NCBI GenBank assembly: GCA_023391175.1
Contig: JAEWBL010000125.1
Coordinates: forward strand, 1 to 7,043
DNA: 7,043 nucleotides
Source: Pseudomonadota bacterium
GTDB taxonomy: Bacteria > Pseudomonadota > Alphaproteobacteria > Rhizobiales > Xanthobacteraceae
Direction: 5' to 3'
The position numbers and the translations under genes are program-made. Positions 1-6,961 of the stretch are shown in pieces; positions within the stretch are counted from its first letter, which is position 1, and every line of letters starts with the position of its first letter. The notes below the pieces were generated by a model. That model did no database searches. It saw nothing but the letters and a program-made list of their open reading frames with translations, and had not been told where the DNA came from.

Positions 1-335
1 GCGCGGTTCACGTGGACGTTGAACACGTTCATGAAGATCGACACGCGCAGCAGCGGCTCGTCGGAAAGGTCCAGCTCCCGCGGCGGGCGCGCCAACCCCA
101 CCTGCGAGACGCGGCCATCGGCGGGCGCGATCACCAGTCCCTCGCGCACCGGCGTCACGCGCTCCGGGTCGCGGAAGAACAGCGCCGTCCAAATGGCGAG
201 GCCGAAGCCGATCATGCCCAGGAAGGTCGAAAAGAAGAACAGCACGAGCGCGATCACCACCGCGATGGCGATGAACGGATAGCCCTCGCGGTGGATGGGA
301 ACGAGAGTCTTGCGGATGCTGGCTATGATCGACAA
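1..335 (-). CDS. psd: Phosphatidylserine decarboxylase, N-terminal part (cut by window edge)
   Basis: This enzyme makes phosphatidylethanolamine from phosphatidylserine at the inner membrane, using a pyruvoyl group formed by self-cleavage. The visible 111 residues match the short Psd form common in alphaproteobacteria: an [14 protein letters not shown] opening, a hydrophobic membrane-associated stretch at about residues 21-54, then FRDPERVTP (54-62), [11 protein letters not shown] (70-80) and [11 protein letters not shown] (101-111). Family knowledge makes Asp73 and His108 the likely self-cleavage/catalytic pair. The LGST cleavage serine lies beyond the edge. I chose the TTG start at 335 because GGAG sits 7 nt upstream and the protein then begins where homologues begin. 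An in-frame ATG at 386 would add 17 low-complexity Ala/Gly/Pro residues and has no ribosome binding site. The gene lies downstream of the AraC-type gene on the same strand but is separated by more than 100 nt, so a shared role is not implied. Confidence 0.93.
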   Translation of the reverse strand, partial: MSIIASIRKTLVPIHREGYPFIAIAVVIALVLFFFSTFLGMIGFGLAIWTALFFRDPERVTPVREGLVIAPADGRVSQVGLARPPRELDLSDEPLLRVSIFMNVFNVHVNR

Positions 336-425
336 CAGCTTACTCCAGGGCGCACCGGCCGGCGCCGCCGCAGCGCCGCAATTCATGGTTCGTCGGCGCC
401 ATGCGCCGTCGTTGGCGCACAGGTA

Positions 426-467
426 GAGAGCCGCCGGCCCGCCGTCAAATGGCGGAACGCCGCTCTC
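426..467 (-). terminator. Possible terminator hairpin after the AraC-type gene
   Basis: Just past the regulator's stop codon an interrupted stem can form. The outer arms are GAGAGC (426-431) and GCTCTC (462-467). The inner arms are CCGCC (439-443) and GGCGG (451-455) around a 7-nt loop, and three more pairs (436-438 with 459-461) join them. There is no T-tract on the minus strand after the stem, so it would be a weak or Rho-aided terminator at best. In sequence this GC-rich, chance stems are common. The rest of the 336-469 gap shows nothing I can name apart from the psd ribosome binding site. Confidence 0.25.
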
Positions 468-469
468 CC

Positions 470-1444
470 TCAGGCGGCAGCACGCCGGAAGGCGCCGGGG
501 CTCAGGTCCGTCCATTTGCGGAAGGCCCTGTGGAAGGCGCTCGGCTCGGAAAAGCCGAGCTCAGCCGATATCTCTCCCACCGGCCGGTCGGTGTCGCGCA
601 ACAGCTCCTCCGCCTTCATCCGGCGCAGTTCGTCCTTGATGTCGCGATAGGCGGCCCCCTCCTCCGCCAGCCGCCGCCGGAAGGTGGAGGCCGGCAGGCG
701 CAATTGCCGGGCCAGATCCTCGAAGGACGGCCAGGCCGCGGCCGGCTGGTCCCGGAGACGCGCGCGGACACGGGCGGCAAGCCCTTCGTCGTGGCGATAG
801 CGCACCAGGATGTTGGCCGGCGCCCCCCGCAGGAAGTCGCGCAAGGCCCGCTCGCTGCGGTGGGCGGGTAGCTTCAGGAAGGCAGCATCGAAGGCGAGCC
901 GGCTCTCCGGCGCGTCGAAGCGTACGGGTGCACCGAAGAACAGGCGGTAGTCGGCTCCATGGTCGGGCGGCCCGCAGCGGAAATCCACCTGCCGGAGCGG
1001 GATGCGCCGGCCCACCAGCCAGCAGGTAATGCCGTGGAGGATGATCCAATATGTGCGATACGCGAAGGCCGATCGCGCGGCGCCCCTGTCCGAGAGCACG
1101 ACGGAGGCGAGCCCTTCGCCGACGACCAGTTCCCCGCTCGGGTCGTCCAGAACCACCCGCAGGAAGCGCAGCGCTCGCCGCAGGGCCTGCTCCAGCGTCT
1201 GAGCACCCATGAGCGCATGGCACAGCAAAGTGAAGCTGCCACACCGCATGGGGCGGGCGGCGAGGCCGAAGAACTCGTCGTCCAGCGCCTCGGCGGCCGC
1301 CGTCCACAATGCCCCATACTGTTCGGCCGAGACGGCCTCCGTCACTGGCAGCGCGAGCCCCGCCCGGGCGAGCACCGGACCAGCGTCGATGCCCCGCGCC
1401 GTCAGGCAGCCGAGGGCATCGTCCACGAAGGTCCCGGAAATCAT
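470..1444 (-). CDS. AraC-family transcriptional regulator with OruR/ArgR-type N-terminal effector domain
   Basis: The C-terminus (about the last 85 residues) is an AraC/XylS DNA-binding domain with two helix-turn-helices. The first is near [19 protein letters not shown]. The second is [22 protein letters not shown], followed by the classic LSPGAFRR ending. The N-terminal 200 residues look like the 'Arabinose-binding domain of AraC, N-term' family (PF12625) found in OruR/ArgR-like regulators, a domain whose ligands are mostly unknown. I chose the ATG at 1444 (324 aa). It has GGAA upstream, starts where this family usually starts (FVxxAL within a few residues), and leaves a short leader after the promoter proposed at 1490-1518. 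The longer ATG at 1486 (338 aa) has no ribosome binding site and almost coincides with the expected transcription start. The gene is divergent from the acyl-CoA operon, which is therefore its likely target. The inducer, perhaps a branched acid or its CoA ester, is a guess. Confidence 0.9.
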   Translation of the reverse strand: MISGTFVDDALGCLTARGIDAGPVLARAGLALPVTEAVSAEQYGALWTAAAEALDDEFFGLAARPMRCGSFTLLCHALMGAQTLEQALRRALRFLRVVLDDPSGELVVGEGLASVVLSDRGAARSAFAYRTYWIILHGITCWLVGRRIPLRQVDFRCGPPDHGADYRLFFGAPVRFDAPESRLAFDAAFLKLPAHRSERALRDFLRGAPANILVRYRHDEGLAARVRARLRDQPAAAWPSFEDLARQLRLPASTFRRRLAEEGAAYRDIKDELRRMKAEELLRDTDRPVGEISAELGFSEPSAFHRAFRKWTDLSPGAFRRAAA

Positions 1445-1489
1445 GCGGCGTTCCACGCTACGCTCCCGAGTGGCAAAAACGCTCATCTG

Positions 1490-1518
1490 AATAGATCGCT
1501 AGTGTCATCGAATGTCAC
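1490..1518 (-). promoter_or_regulatory. Candidate sigma-70-type promoter of the AraC-type gene
   Basis: Reading the minus strand, GTGACA (1518-1513) matches the -35 consensus TTGACA at 5 of 6 positions. TCTATT (1495-1490) matches TATAAT at 4 of 6, and the spacer is exactly 17 nt. Transcription would start near 1483-1484, which gives about a 40-nt leader to the ATG at 1444. The fit was made by eye and the -10 is mediocre. The area is visibly more AT-rich than its surroundings, as expected of a promoter in a GC-rich genome. Confidence 0.45.
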
Positions 1519-1519
1519 T
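1501..1519. promoter_or_regulatory. Candidate operator: 19-bp imperfect inverted repeat with internal direct repeat
   Basis: The site has arms AGTGTCAT and ATGTCACT around CGA. The arms are reverse complements at 7 of 8 positions. It also contains TGTCA twice (1503-1507 and 1513-1517), exactly 10 bp apart, or one helical turn on the same face. AraC-family proteins often bind direct half-sites, so the direct repeat may matter more than the inverted one. The site overlaps the -35 element and spacer of the proposed minus-strand promoter, so binding could repress the regulator gene. It also sits where an activator of the divergent operon could bind: a poor TAGACG -10-like element lies at 1532-1537 on the plus strand with no recognisable -35. 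The assignment to the adjacent regulator is inference. Confidence 0.45.
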
Positions 1520-1547
1520 CGGCTTTTCTGCTAGACGAGAACCAACG

Positions 1548-1582
1548 GCCGCCGAAGCGGCGGCATGTCTCCTCGGGAGGAG
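1548..1582 (+). promoter_or_regulatory. Tandem leader hairpins; the second contains the Shine-Dalgarno of the first operon gene
   Basis: The 5' leader of the short-chain dehydrogenase gene can fold into two adjacent hairpins. The first has a perfect 7-bp stem, GCCGCCG (1548-1554) with CGGCGGC (1558-1564), around a 3-nt AAG loop. Four nt later CTCCT (1569-1573) pairs with AGGAG (1578-1582) around a CGGG loop. AGGAG is the core of the gene's ribosome binding site, 4 nt before the ATG at 1587, so the fold would hide it. Whether it forms in vivo and whether anything controls it is unknown. It matches no riboswitch class I recognise. Confidence 0.4.
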
Positions 1583-1586
1583 CACC

Positions 1587-2354
1587 ATGAAGATCGAAGG
1601 GCGCGTTTTTCTCGTCACCGGTGGCGGCTCGGGCCTCGGCGCGGCGGTGGCGCGGATGGTGGTGGATAATGGCGGCCGCGTCGTCATCGTCGATATCAAC
1701 GCCGATGCCGGCACCGCCATGGCCGCCGAGCTTGGTGACGCCGCCCGCTTCCAGCGCGCCGACGTGAGCAGCGAGGCCGACGGAAAGGCCGCCGTGCAGC
1801 TCGCCCTCGACAGCTTCGGTCATGTTCACGGCCTCGTGAACTGTGCCGGCGTCGCGCCCGGCGAGAAGGTGGTGGGCCGTGACGGCCCGCACCGGCTCGA
1901 AAGCTTCGTGCGCGGCATCACCGTCAATCTCATCGGCACCTTCAACATGCTCCGGCTCGCTGCCGACGCCATCGTGAAGGAGGCGCCGGACGCCGACGGG
2001 GAACGCGGCGTCATCGTCAACACCGCCTCCATCGCCGCCTTCGACGGGCAGATCGGCCAGGCCGCCTATGCCGCCTCGAAGGGCGGCGTCGCGGCCCTCA
2101 CCCTGCCCGTGGCGCGCGAGCTGGCGCGGTTCGGCATCCGTGTCGTCACCATCGCGCCCGGCATCTTCGAGACGCCGATGATGGCCGGCCTGCCGCAGGA
2201 TGTTCAGGACAGCCTCGGCAAGAGCGTGCCCTTCCCCTCGCGCCTTGGACGGCCGTCCGAATATGCCGGCCTCGTCAAGCACATCTGCGAAAACACCATG
2301 CTGAACGGCGAGGTGATCCGTCTCGACGGCGCGCTGCGGATGGCGCCGCGCTGA
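1587..2354 (+). CDS. HSD10-like short-chain dehydrogenase (3-hydroxy-2-methylbutyryl-CoA dehydrogenase type)
   Basis: This is a 255-residue classical SDR, normal length for the family. The cofactor motif TGGGSGLG is at residues 11-18, and Asp36 ends beta-2, which favours NAD over NADP. NCAG is at 85-88. The catalytic set is Asn114, Ser148, Tyr161 and Lys165 (YAASK), and IAPGIFETP follows at 189-197. The protein resembles mammalian HSD10 (HSD17B10) closely, including [35 protein letters not shown] and the [13 protein letters not shown] ending. HSD10 oxidises short-chain and 2-methyl-branched 3-hydroxyacyl-CoAs, notably in isoleucine breakdown. GGGAGGAG at 1575-1582 fixes the start. An in-frame ATG at 1512 would add 25 residues but lacks a ribosome binding site and runs through the leader hairpins. 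It is first in the operon, 45 nt before the thiolase. The exact substrate is inferred. Confidence 0.93.
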   Translation: MKIEGRVFLVTGGGSGLGAAVARMVVDNGGRVVIVDINADAGTAMAAELGDAARFQRADVSSEADGKAAVQLALDSFGHVHGLVNCAGVAPGEKVVGRDGPHRLESFVRGITVNLIGTFNMLRLAADAIVKEAPDADGERGVIVNTASIAAFDGQIGQAAYAASKGGVAALTLPVARELARFGIRVVTIAPGIFETPMMAGLPQDVQDSLGKSVPFPSRLGRPSEYAGLVKHICENTMLNGEVIRLDGALRMAPR

Positions 2355-2399
2355 GTCCCTACCGCTGACGACTTCCTCCCGCTATCGGAGACAAGACTC

Positions 2400-3590
<1,191 letters not shown>

Positions 3591-3639
3591 GGCAGAGGTC
3601 GCCAAGGACATCCAACAACAAGAACCGGAGGAGCCTGCC

Positions 3640-4767
3640 ATGATCCTCACCGAAACCCAGGTTGCCATCCGCTACGCGGTGCGCGCCTTCGCGCAGGAGC
3701 GCCTCGCTCCCGGCGCGGCGGCGCGGGACAGGGAGCACCGCTTCCCGGGCGACGAACTGAAGGAGCTGGGCGCCCTCGGTTTCCTCGGCATGCTGGTGCC
3801 GGAGGAGCATGGCGGCTCGGCCACCGATCTCGTCTCCTATGCCCTCGCGCTGGAGGAGATCGCCGCGGCGGACGGTGCGTGCTCCACGATCGTCAGCGTT
3901 CACTCGTCTGTCGGCTGCATGCCCATCGTGAAGTTCGGCACGGATGCGCAGAAGGCGCGCTTCCTGCCAAAGCTGGCGAGCGGCGAATGGATCGGAGGCT
4001 TTGCCCTCACCGAGCCGCAGGCCGGATCAGATGCCGCCGCCCTGCGCACCCGCGCCCGGCGGGACGGCGACCATTACGTGCTCTCCGGCGCCAAGCAGTT
4101 CATCACCTCCGGCAAGAACGGCGACGTGATTATCGTCTTTGCCGTCACCGACCCGGACGCGGGGAAGAAGGGCATCTCCGCCTTCATCGTGCCCACCGAC
4201 ACCCCCGGCTACGAGGTGGTGCGGGTGGAGGAGAAGCTGGGCCAGCATTCCTCCGACACCTGCCAGCTCGCCTTCAACGACATGCGCCTACCGGGCGACC
4301 TCAGGCTCGGGGCCGAGGGCGAGGGCCTGAAGATCGCCCTGTCCAATCTGGAAGGCGGACGGATCGGCATCGCCTCGCAATGCGTGGGCATGGCACGCGC
4401 GGCGTTCGAGGCGGCGCGCACCTATGCGAAGGAGCGCGTGACCTTCGGCAAGCCCATCATGGAGCATCAGGCGGTTGCCTTCCGCCTCGCCGACATGGCG
4501 ACCCGCATCGAAGCGGCCCGCCAGATGGTGCTTCACGCCGCCTCCCTGCGCGAAGCCGGCCTGCCGTGCCTCACCGAGGCGTCCATGGCGAAGCTGTTCG
4601 CCTCCGAGATGGCGGAGCAGGTGTGCTCTTCCGCCATTCAGACATTCGGCGGCTACGGCTATCTGGCGGACTTCCCCGTGGAGCGCATCTATCGAGATGT
4701 GCGAGTGTGCCAGATCTATGAGGGTACGAGCGACGTGCAGCGCATCGTCATCGCGCGGGGGCTGTGA
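3640..4767 (+). CDS. Acyl-CoA dehydrogenase (short/branched-chain type)
   Basis: This FAD-dependent enzyme introduces the 2,3 double bond into an acyl-CoA and passes electrons to electron-transfer flavoprotein. At 375 residues it is standard length and lacks a targeting peptide. The N-terminal helical domain is about residues 1-115, the beta domain carries signature 1 ([10 protein letters not shown], 122-131), and the C-terminal helical domain carries ERVTFGKP (265-272) and signature 2 ([20 protein letters not shown], 334-353). Glu361 in [10 protein letters not shown] is at the catalytic-base position of short- and medium-chain members; isovaleryl- and long-chain enzymes carry the base elsewhere. 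Together with the HSD10-like and thiolase genes this suggests 2-methylbutyryl-CoA or a similar short branched substrate, which is inference. GGAGGAG at 3627-3633 sits 6 nt before the ATG. The stop codon overlaps the start of the racemase gene, indicating translational coupling. Confidence 0.94.
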   Translation: MILTETQVAIRYAVRAFAQERLAPGAAARDREHRFPGDELKELGALGFLGMLVPEEHGGSATDLVSYALALEEIAAADGACSTIVSVHSSVGCMPIVKFGTDAQKARFLPKLASGEWIGGFALTEPQAGSDAAALRTRARRDGDHYVLSGAKQFITSGKNGDVIIVFAVTDPDAGKKGISAFIVPTDTPGYEVVRVEEKLGQHSSDTCQLAFNDMRLPGDLRLGAEGEGLKIALSNLEGGRIGIASQCVGMARAAFEAARTYAKERVTFGKPIMEHQAVAFRLADMATRIEAARQMVLHAASLREAGLPCLTEASMAKLFASEMAEQVCSSAIQTFGGYGYLADFPVERIYRDVRVCQIYEGTSDVQRIVIARGL

Positions 4768-5921
4768 TGGCGGAAGCGCCCTCCCCCCCTGGCCCCCACG
4801 CCGGCCTCCGCGTGGTGGGTCTCTCCCGGCTCGCCCCCGGCCCCTATTGCACCATGCTGCTGGCGGATTTCGGGGCGGAGGTGATCGTGGTGGGCGGCGG
4901 ACGCGCCGGCGTCGCCATTCCGGAGTTCTCCCGCGGCAAGCGGCATATCTCCCTCGACCTGAAAGCACCCGCCGGCCGGGCCGCACTCCACGCGCTGGTG
5001 AAGACCGCCGACGTGCTGGTGGAGGGCTTCCGCCCCGGCGTCGCCGATCGGATCGGGGCGGGCTATGAGACGTTGGCGGCGCTCAATCCACGCCTCGTCT
5101 ACTGCTCCCTGACCGGCTTCGGGCAGCACGGCCCGCGTGCCCTGGAGGCTGGGCACGACATCACCTATCTCGCGCTCGCCGGCGTGCTGGGGTCGATGGG
5201 GCCGAAGGATGGACCGCCCGAAGCCCCGCTCAATCTCGTCGCGGACTTCGCCGGCGGCAGCCTGATCGCCGCGCTGGGCATCCTCGCTGCGGTGATCGAG
5301 GCGAAGAGCACCGGGCAGGGCCAGAAGATCGACGCCGCCATGGTGGACGGCGCGCTCTCCCTGATGGCGATGCACTGGCCGCTGTGGAAGACGCCGCACT
5401 GGCCCACGCGCGGCGACGGGCTGCTCGGCGGCGGAGCGCCTTTCTATCGCTCCTATCGCTGTGCGGACGGCCGCTTCATCGCGGTCGGCGCGCTGGAGCG
5501 GGGATTTTTCGAGGCGCTATGGCAACGTCTCGACCTCGGCGAGGCGCCGGACCACATGCGGCGGGATCTATGGCCCGAAATCGAGCGCACGCTCGCTGCC
5601 ACCTTCGCCGGCCAACCGCGCGACCACTGGACCGCCCTGTTCGCCGGCACGGACGCCTGCGTCGCGCCGGTGCTGGCGCCGGACGAGGTGTGGAGCGATC
5701 CCCACATCGCCGCCCGCCATCCGGACAGCGGACCCAACCGGGTGCCCGCGGTGCCCCGCCTTTCGCGCACGCCCGCACAGGCCCATCCGCTCGATCTCAG
5801 TGATTGCACCGCCGAGGTCCTGCGTGAGGCCGGCCTCGGCGACGACGAAATAGCCGCCGCAGCCGCCCCGCCCGACCCGGCGGGTCGTTCCGGCCTCGAC
5901 TGGCCGCCGGAGCTGCGCTGA
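4767..5921 (+). CDS. Alpha-methylacyl-CoA racemase (family III CoA-transferase fold)
   Basis: The fold is CaiB/BaiF type, but the sequence follows human AMACR and Mycobacterium tuberculosis MCR block by block: LAPGPYCTMLLADFGA (22-37), RGKRHISLDLK (56-66), AGHDITYLALAGVL (128-141), PLNLVADFAGG (154-164), GGGAPFYRSYR (221-231) and GTDACVAPVL (294-303). The racemase residues (His126, Asp156 and Glu241 in MCR) correspond to His130, Asp160 and Glu244 (AVGALE) here. Presence of all three favours epimerisation of the 2-methyl centre over CoA transfer. It would turn (2R)-methylacyl-CoA into the (2S) form that acyl-CoA dehydrogenases need. The stop of the preceding gene and this ATG share one base (TGATG, 4765-4769). 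A GTG at 4764 is an alternative start one codon earlier. The protein is 384 residues, with a variable Ala/Pro-rich tail after about residue 362. It is the last gene of the operon. Confidence 0.9.
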   Translation: MAEAPSPPGPHAGLRVVGLSRLAPGPYCTMLLADFGAEVIVVGGGRAGVAIPEFSRGKRHISLDLKAPAGRAALHALVKTADVLVEGFRPGVADRIGAGYETLAALNPRLVYCSLTGFGQHGPRALEAGHDITYLALAGVLGSMGPKDGPPEAPLNLVADFAGGSLIAALGILAAVIEAKSTGQGQKIDAAMVDGALSLMAMHWPLWKTPHWPTRGDGLLGGGAPFYRSYRCADGRFIAVGALERGFFEALWQRLDLGEAPDHMRRDLWPEIERTLAATFAGQPRDHWTALFAGTDACVAPVLAPDEVWSDPHIAARHPDSGPNRVPAVPRLSRTPAQAHPLDLSDCTAEVLREAGLGDDEIAAAAAPPDPAGRSGLDWPPELR

Positions 5922-5924
5922 ACC

Positions 5925-6299
5925 TCAGAAGGCGGGATCGGCCGCGGCGGCCTTCGGCTTGTGCAGAGCCCTGCTGTCGTCGGGCGCCTCGTCACGCTCG
6001 AACATGCCGTAGTCGCGCACCACGGCCGCGACCCGCAGGCGATAGTCGCGGAACACCCCGGCCCGCCCCGCCGCCTGCGTCTTGCGATGGGAGGTGAGGT
6101 TGCGCCAGGCCTTCACCGATTCCTCATCGCGCCAGATGGAAAGCGAGAGCATCTTGCCCGGATTGGTGAGGCTTTCGAACCGCTCGACCGAGATGAAGCC
6201 GTCCATCGTCTCCAGTTCCACGCGCAGGCGCGCGGCAAGGTCGAGATAGGTGTCGCGCTGGCCCTCGGCCGGCCACACCTCGAAAATGATGGCGATCAT
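5925..6299 (-). CDS. Antibiotic biosynthesis monooxygenase (ABM) fold protein
   Basis: This small soluble protein of 124 residues has the ABM-type dimeric alpha+beta barrel pattern in its first 95 residues. The pieces are strand IAIIFEVWP (2-10), helix YLDLAARLRVELETMDGF (18-35), strand FISVERFES (35-43), strand KMLSLSIWRDEESVKAW (49-65), a helix with NLTSHRKTQ (67-75), and strand YRLRVAAVVRDYGM. The tail RDEAPDDSR is common in alphaproteobacterial members. Most such proteins have no known substrate; named relatives are quinol or polyketide monooxygenases and heme-degrading enzymes. I see no residue that assigns one. A purine-rich stretch (AAGGGGAAGCAGGGG on the minus strand) precedes the ATG. 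It follows the 61-residue membrane protein gene by 33 nt, and its stop lies 3 nt from the end of the convergent racemase gene. Confidence 0.85.
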   Translation of the reverse strand: MIAIIFEVWPAEGQRDTYLDLAARLRVELETMDGFISVERFESLTNPGKMLSLSIWRDEESVKAWRNLTSHRKTQAAGRAGVFRDYRLRVAAVVRDYGMFERDEAPDDSRALHKPKAAAADPAF

Positions 6300-6332
6300 G
6301 CCCCTGCTTCCCCTTCTTGCTTTTCTGCAGGG

Positions 6333-6518
6333 CTAGACCTTGTCGCCCGGCCGGCGCTGCACCTCCGGGAACACCCACATGGCGACGACCATGAAGACGC
6401 CGAGGAAGGCAACCGCATATTTCGGCCCCTCCTGCCCGAGCGCGGACTGGAACGCATATCCCGCCGCCGCGACGGCGAGGACGACGAGCGACAGGATGAA
6501 CTTGATGTGGGTGGGCAT
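6333..6518 (-). CDS. Small two-helix membrane protein, function unknown
   Basis: The predicted product has 61 residues and two hydrophobic segments, about residues 5-25 (IKFILSLVVLAVAAAGYAF) and 33-51 (KYAVAFLGVFMVVAMWVF). A short linker (QSALGQEGP) joins them, and a charged tail (PEVQRRPGDKV) follows. I recognise no family. The ATG at 6518 is preceded by GAGGGG with good spacing. A longer in-frame reading upstream (to 6659) crosses into the neighbouring membrane gene in another frame and is not believable as a start. The gene sits between the four-helix protein (43 nt upstream) and the ABM protein (33 nt downstream), so all are probably co-transcribed. It could be a small subunit of, or accessory to, a membrane complex encoded beyond the right edge. 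That is inference. Confidence 0.75.
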   Translation of the reverse strand: MPTHIKFILSLVVLAVAAAGYAFQSALGQEGPKYAVAFLGVFMVVAMWVFPEVQRRPGDKV

Positions 6519-6537
6519 GGGATATCCCCTCTTGCTG

Positions 6538-6553
6538 GCCGGACGATGCCGGC
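6538..6553 (-). other. Small intergenic hairpin between two membrane protein genes
   Basis: A 5-bp perfect stem, GCCGG (6538-6542) with CCGGC (6549-6553), closes a 6-nt loop in the 43-nt gap before the 61-residue gene. It has no T-tract, so it is not a standard terminator. It might affect mRNA stability or the relative expression of the two genes, or be chance in GC-rich DNA. Confidence 0.2.
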
Positions 6554-6561
6554 GCTGACCT

Positions 6562-6957
6562 TCAGATGAGCCCGGAACCGCCGCCGGGAAGCACGGCCCA
6601 GACAGCGAGCGCCGATCCCTGGAGCGCGACCAGAGCGGCGAGACCCCGGCGTCCATCACGGAATGGCGTCGGCAGCAGATCGAACGGTGCCGGCGCGAAC
6701 AGCAGCACGAGGCCGCCGACGACGATCAGGCTCGTCAAGCGCAGGTTGGCGTAGCCGTAGGCGAGCGCGGCGGCCGCCAGCGCCAGCCACAAAAGGCTGT
6801 TCACCAGAACGAGGGCGCGCCCCCCCGCCTGACGCGCCCCCGCCGGCCGGGTGCTCGCCGGGAACATGCCGGAGAGCACGAGGAAGCCGAGGCAGGCCGC
6901 CGTCCACAGCCCCGCGAAGATCGCGAGGCCTGCCAGATTGGGTTCGATCGCAGCCAT
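6562..6957 (-). CDS. Four-helix integral membrane protein, function unknown
   Basis: The product has 131 residues, about half of them in four hydrophobic segments: roughly 9-30, 47-69, 74-95 and 105-124. Short loops carry most of the charge (STRPAGARQAGGR after helix 1 and PFRDGRRG before helix 4), and the positive loops suggest both ends of the protein face the cytoplasm side by the positive-inside rule. The C-terminus is glycine-rich (PGGGSGLI). I do not recognise the family and see no metal, heme or catalytic motif. The ATG at 6957 is preceded by GGAG, which overlaps the stop of the upstream gene; the gap between the two genes is only 4 nt, so translation is probably coupled. That tight link suggests its job is tied to the upstream gene, most of which is outside the window. 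Confidence 0.78.
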   Translation of the reverse strand: MAAIEPNLAGLAIFAGLWTAACLGFLVLSGMFPASTRPAGARQAGGRALVLVNSLLWLALAAAALAYGYANLRLTSLIVVGGLVLLFAPAPFDLLPTPFRDGRRGLAALVALQGSALAVWAVLPGGGSGLI

Positions 6958-6961
6958 GCCC

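Noticed and set aside
12..871. Plus-strand frames opposite psd and the 3' half of the AraC-type gene
   Set aside because: The minus strand carries recognisable Psd and AraC sequence. The plus-strand products are compositionally odd and resemble nothing.
1512..1586. Extended N-terminus of the short-chain dehydrogenase from the ATG at 1512
   Set aside because: There is no ribosome binding site, it overlaps the proposed operator and leader hairpins, and SDRs of this family start just before the TGxxxGxG motif, as the ATG at 1587 gives.
4288..4986. Long minus-strand frames opposite the dehydrogenase and racemase genes (4288-4986 and 4716-5399)
   Set aside because: They are antisense to clear enzymes, have Arg/Gly/His-rich composition and no ribosome binding sites or family resemblance.
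4767..5921. Formyl-CoA or carnitine CoA-transferase as the function of the last operon gene
   Set aside because: The fold fits, but AMACR-specific blocks and the extra catalytic His and Glu are all present, so racemase is the better call. CoA transfer cannot be excluded from sequence alone.
5928..5955. Hairpin GAAGGC/GCCTTC as a bidirectional terminator for the convergent operons
   Set aside because: The arms are only 6 bp, the loop is long and GC-rich, there is no T-tract on either strand, and it lies within the ABM coding sequence.
6519..6659. Longer form (108 residues) of the 61-residue membrane protein
   Set aside because: The extra region overlaps the end of the four-helix protein gene in another frame, is Arg/Ser/Pro-rich, and the internal ATG at 6518 has a good GAGGGG site.
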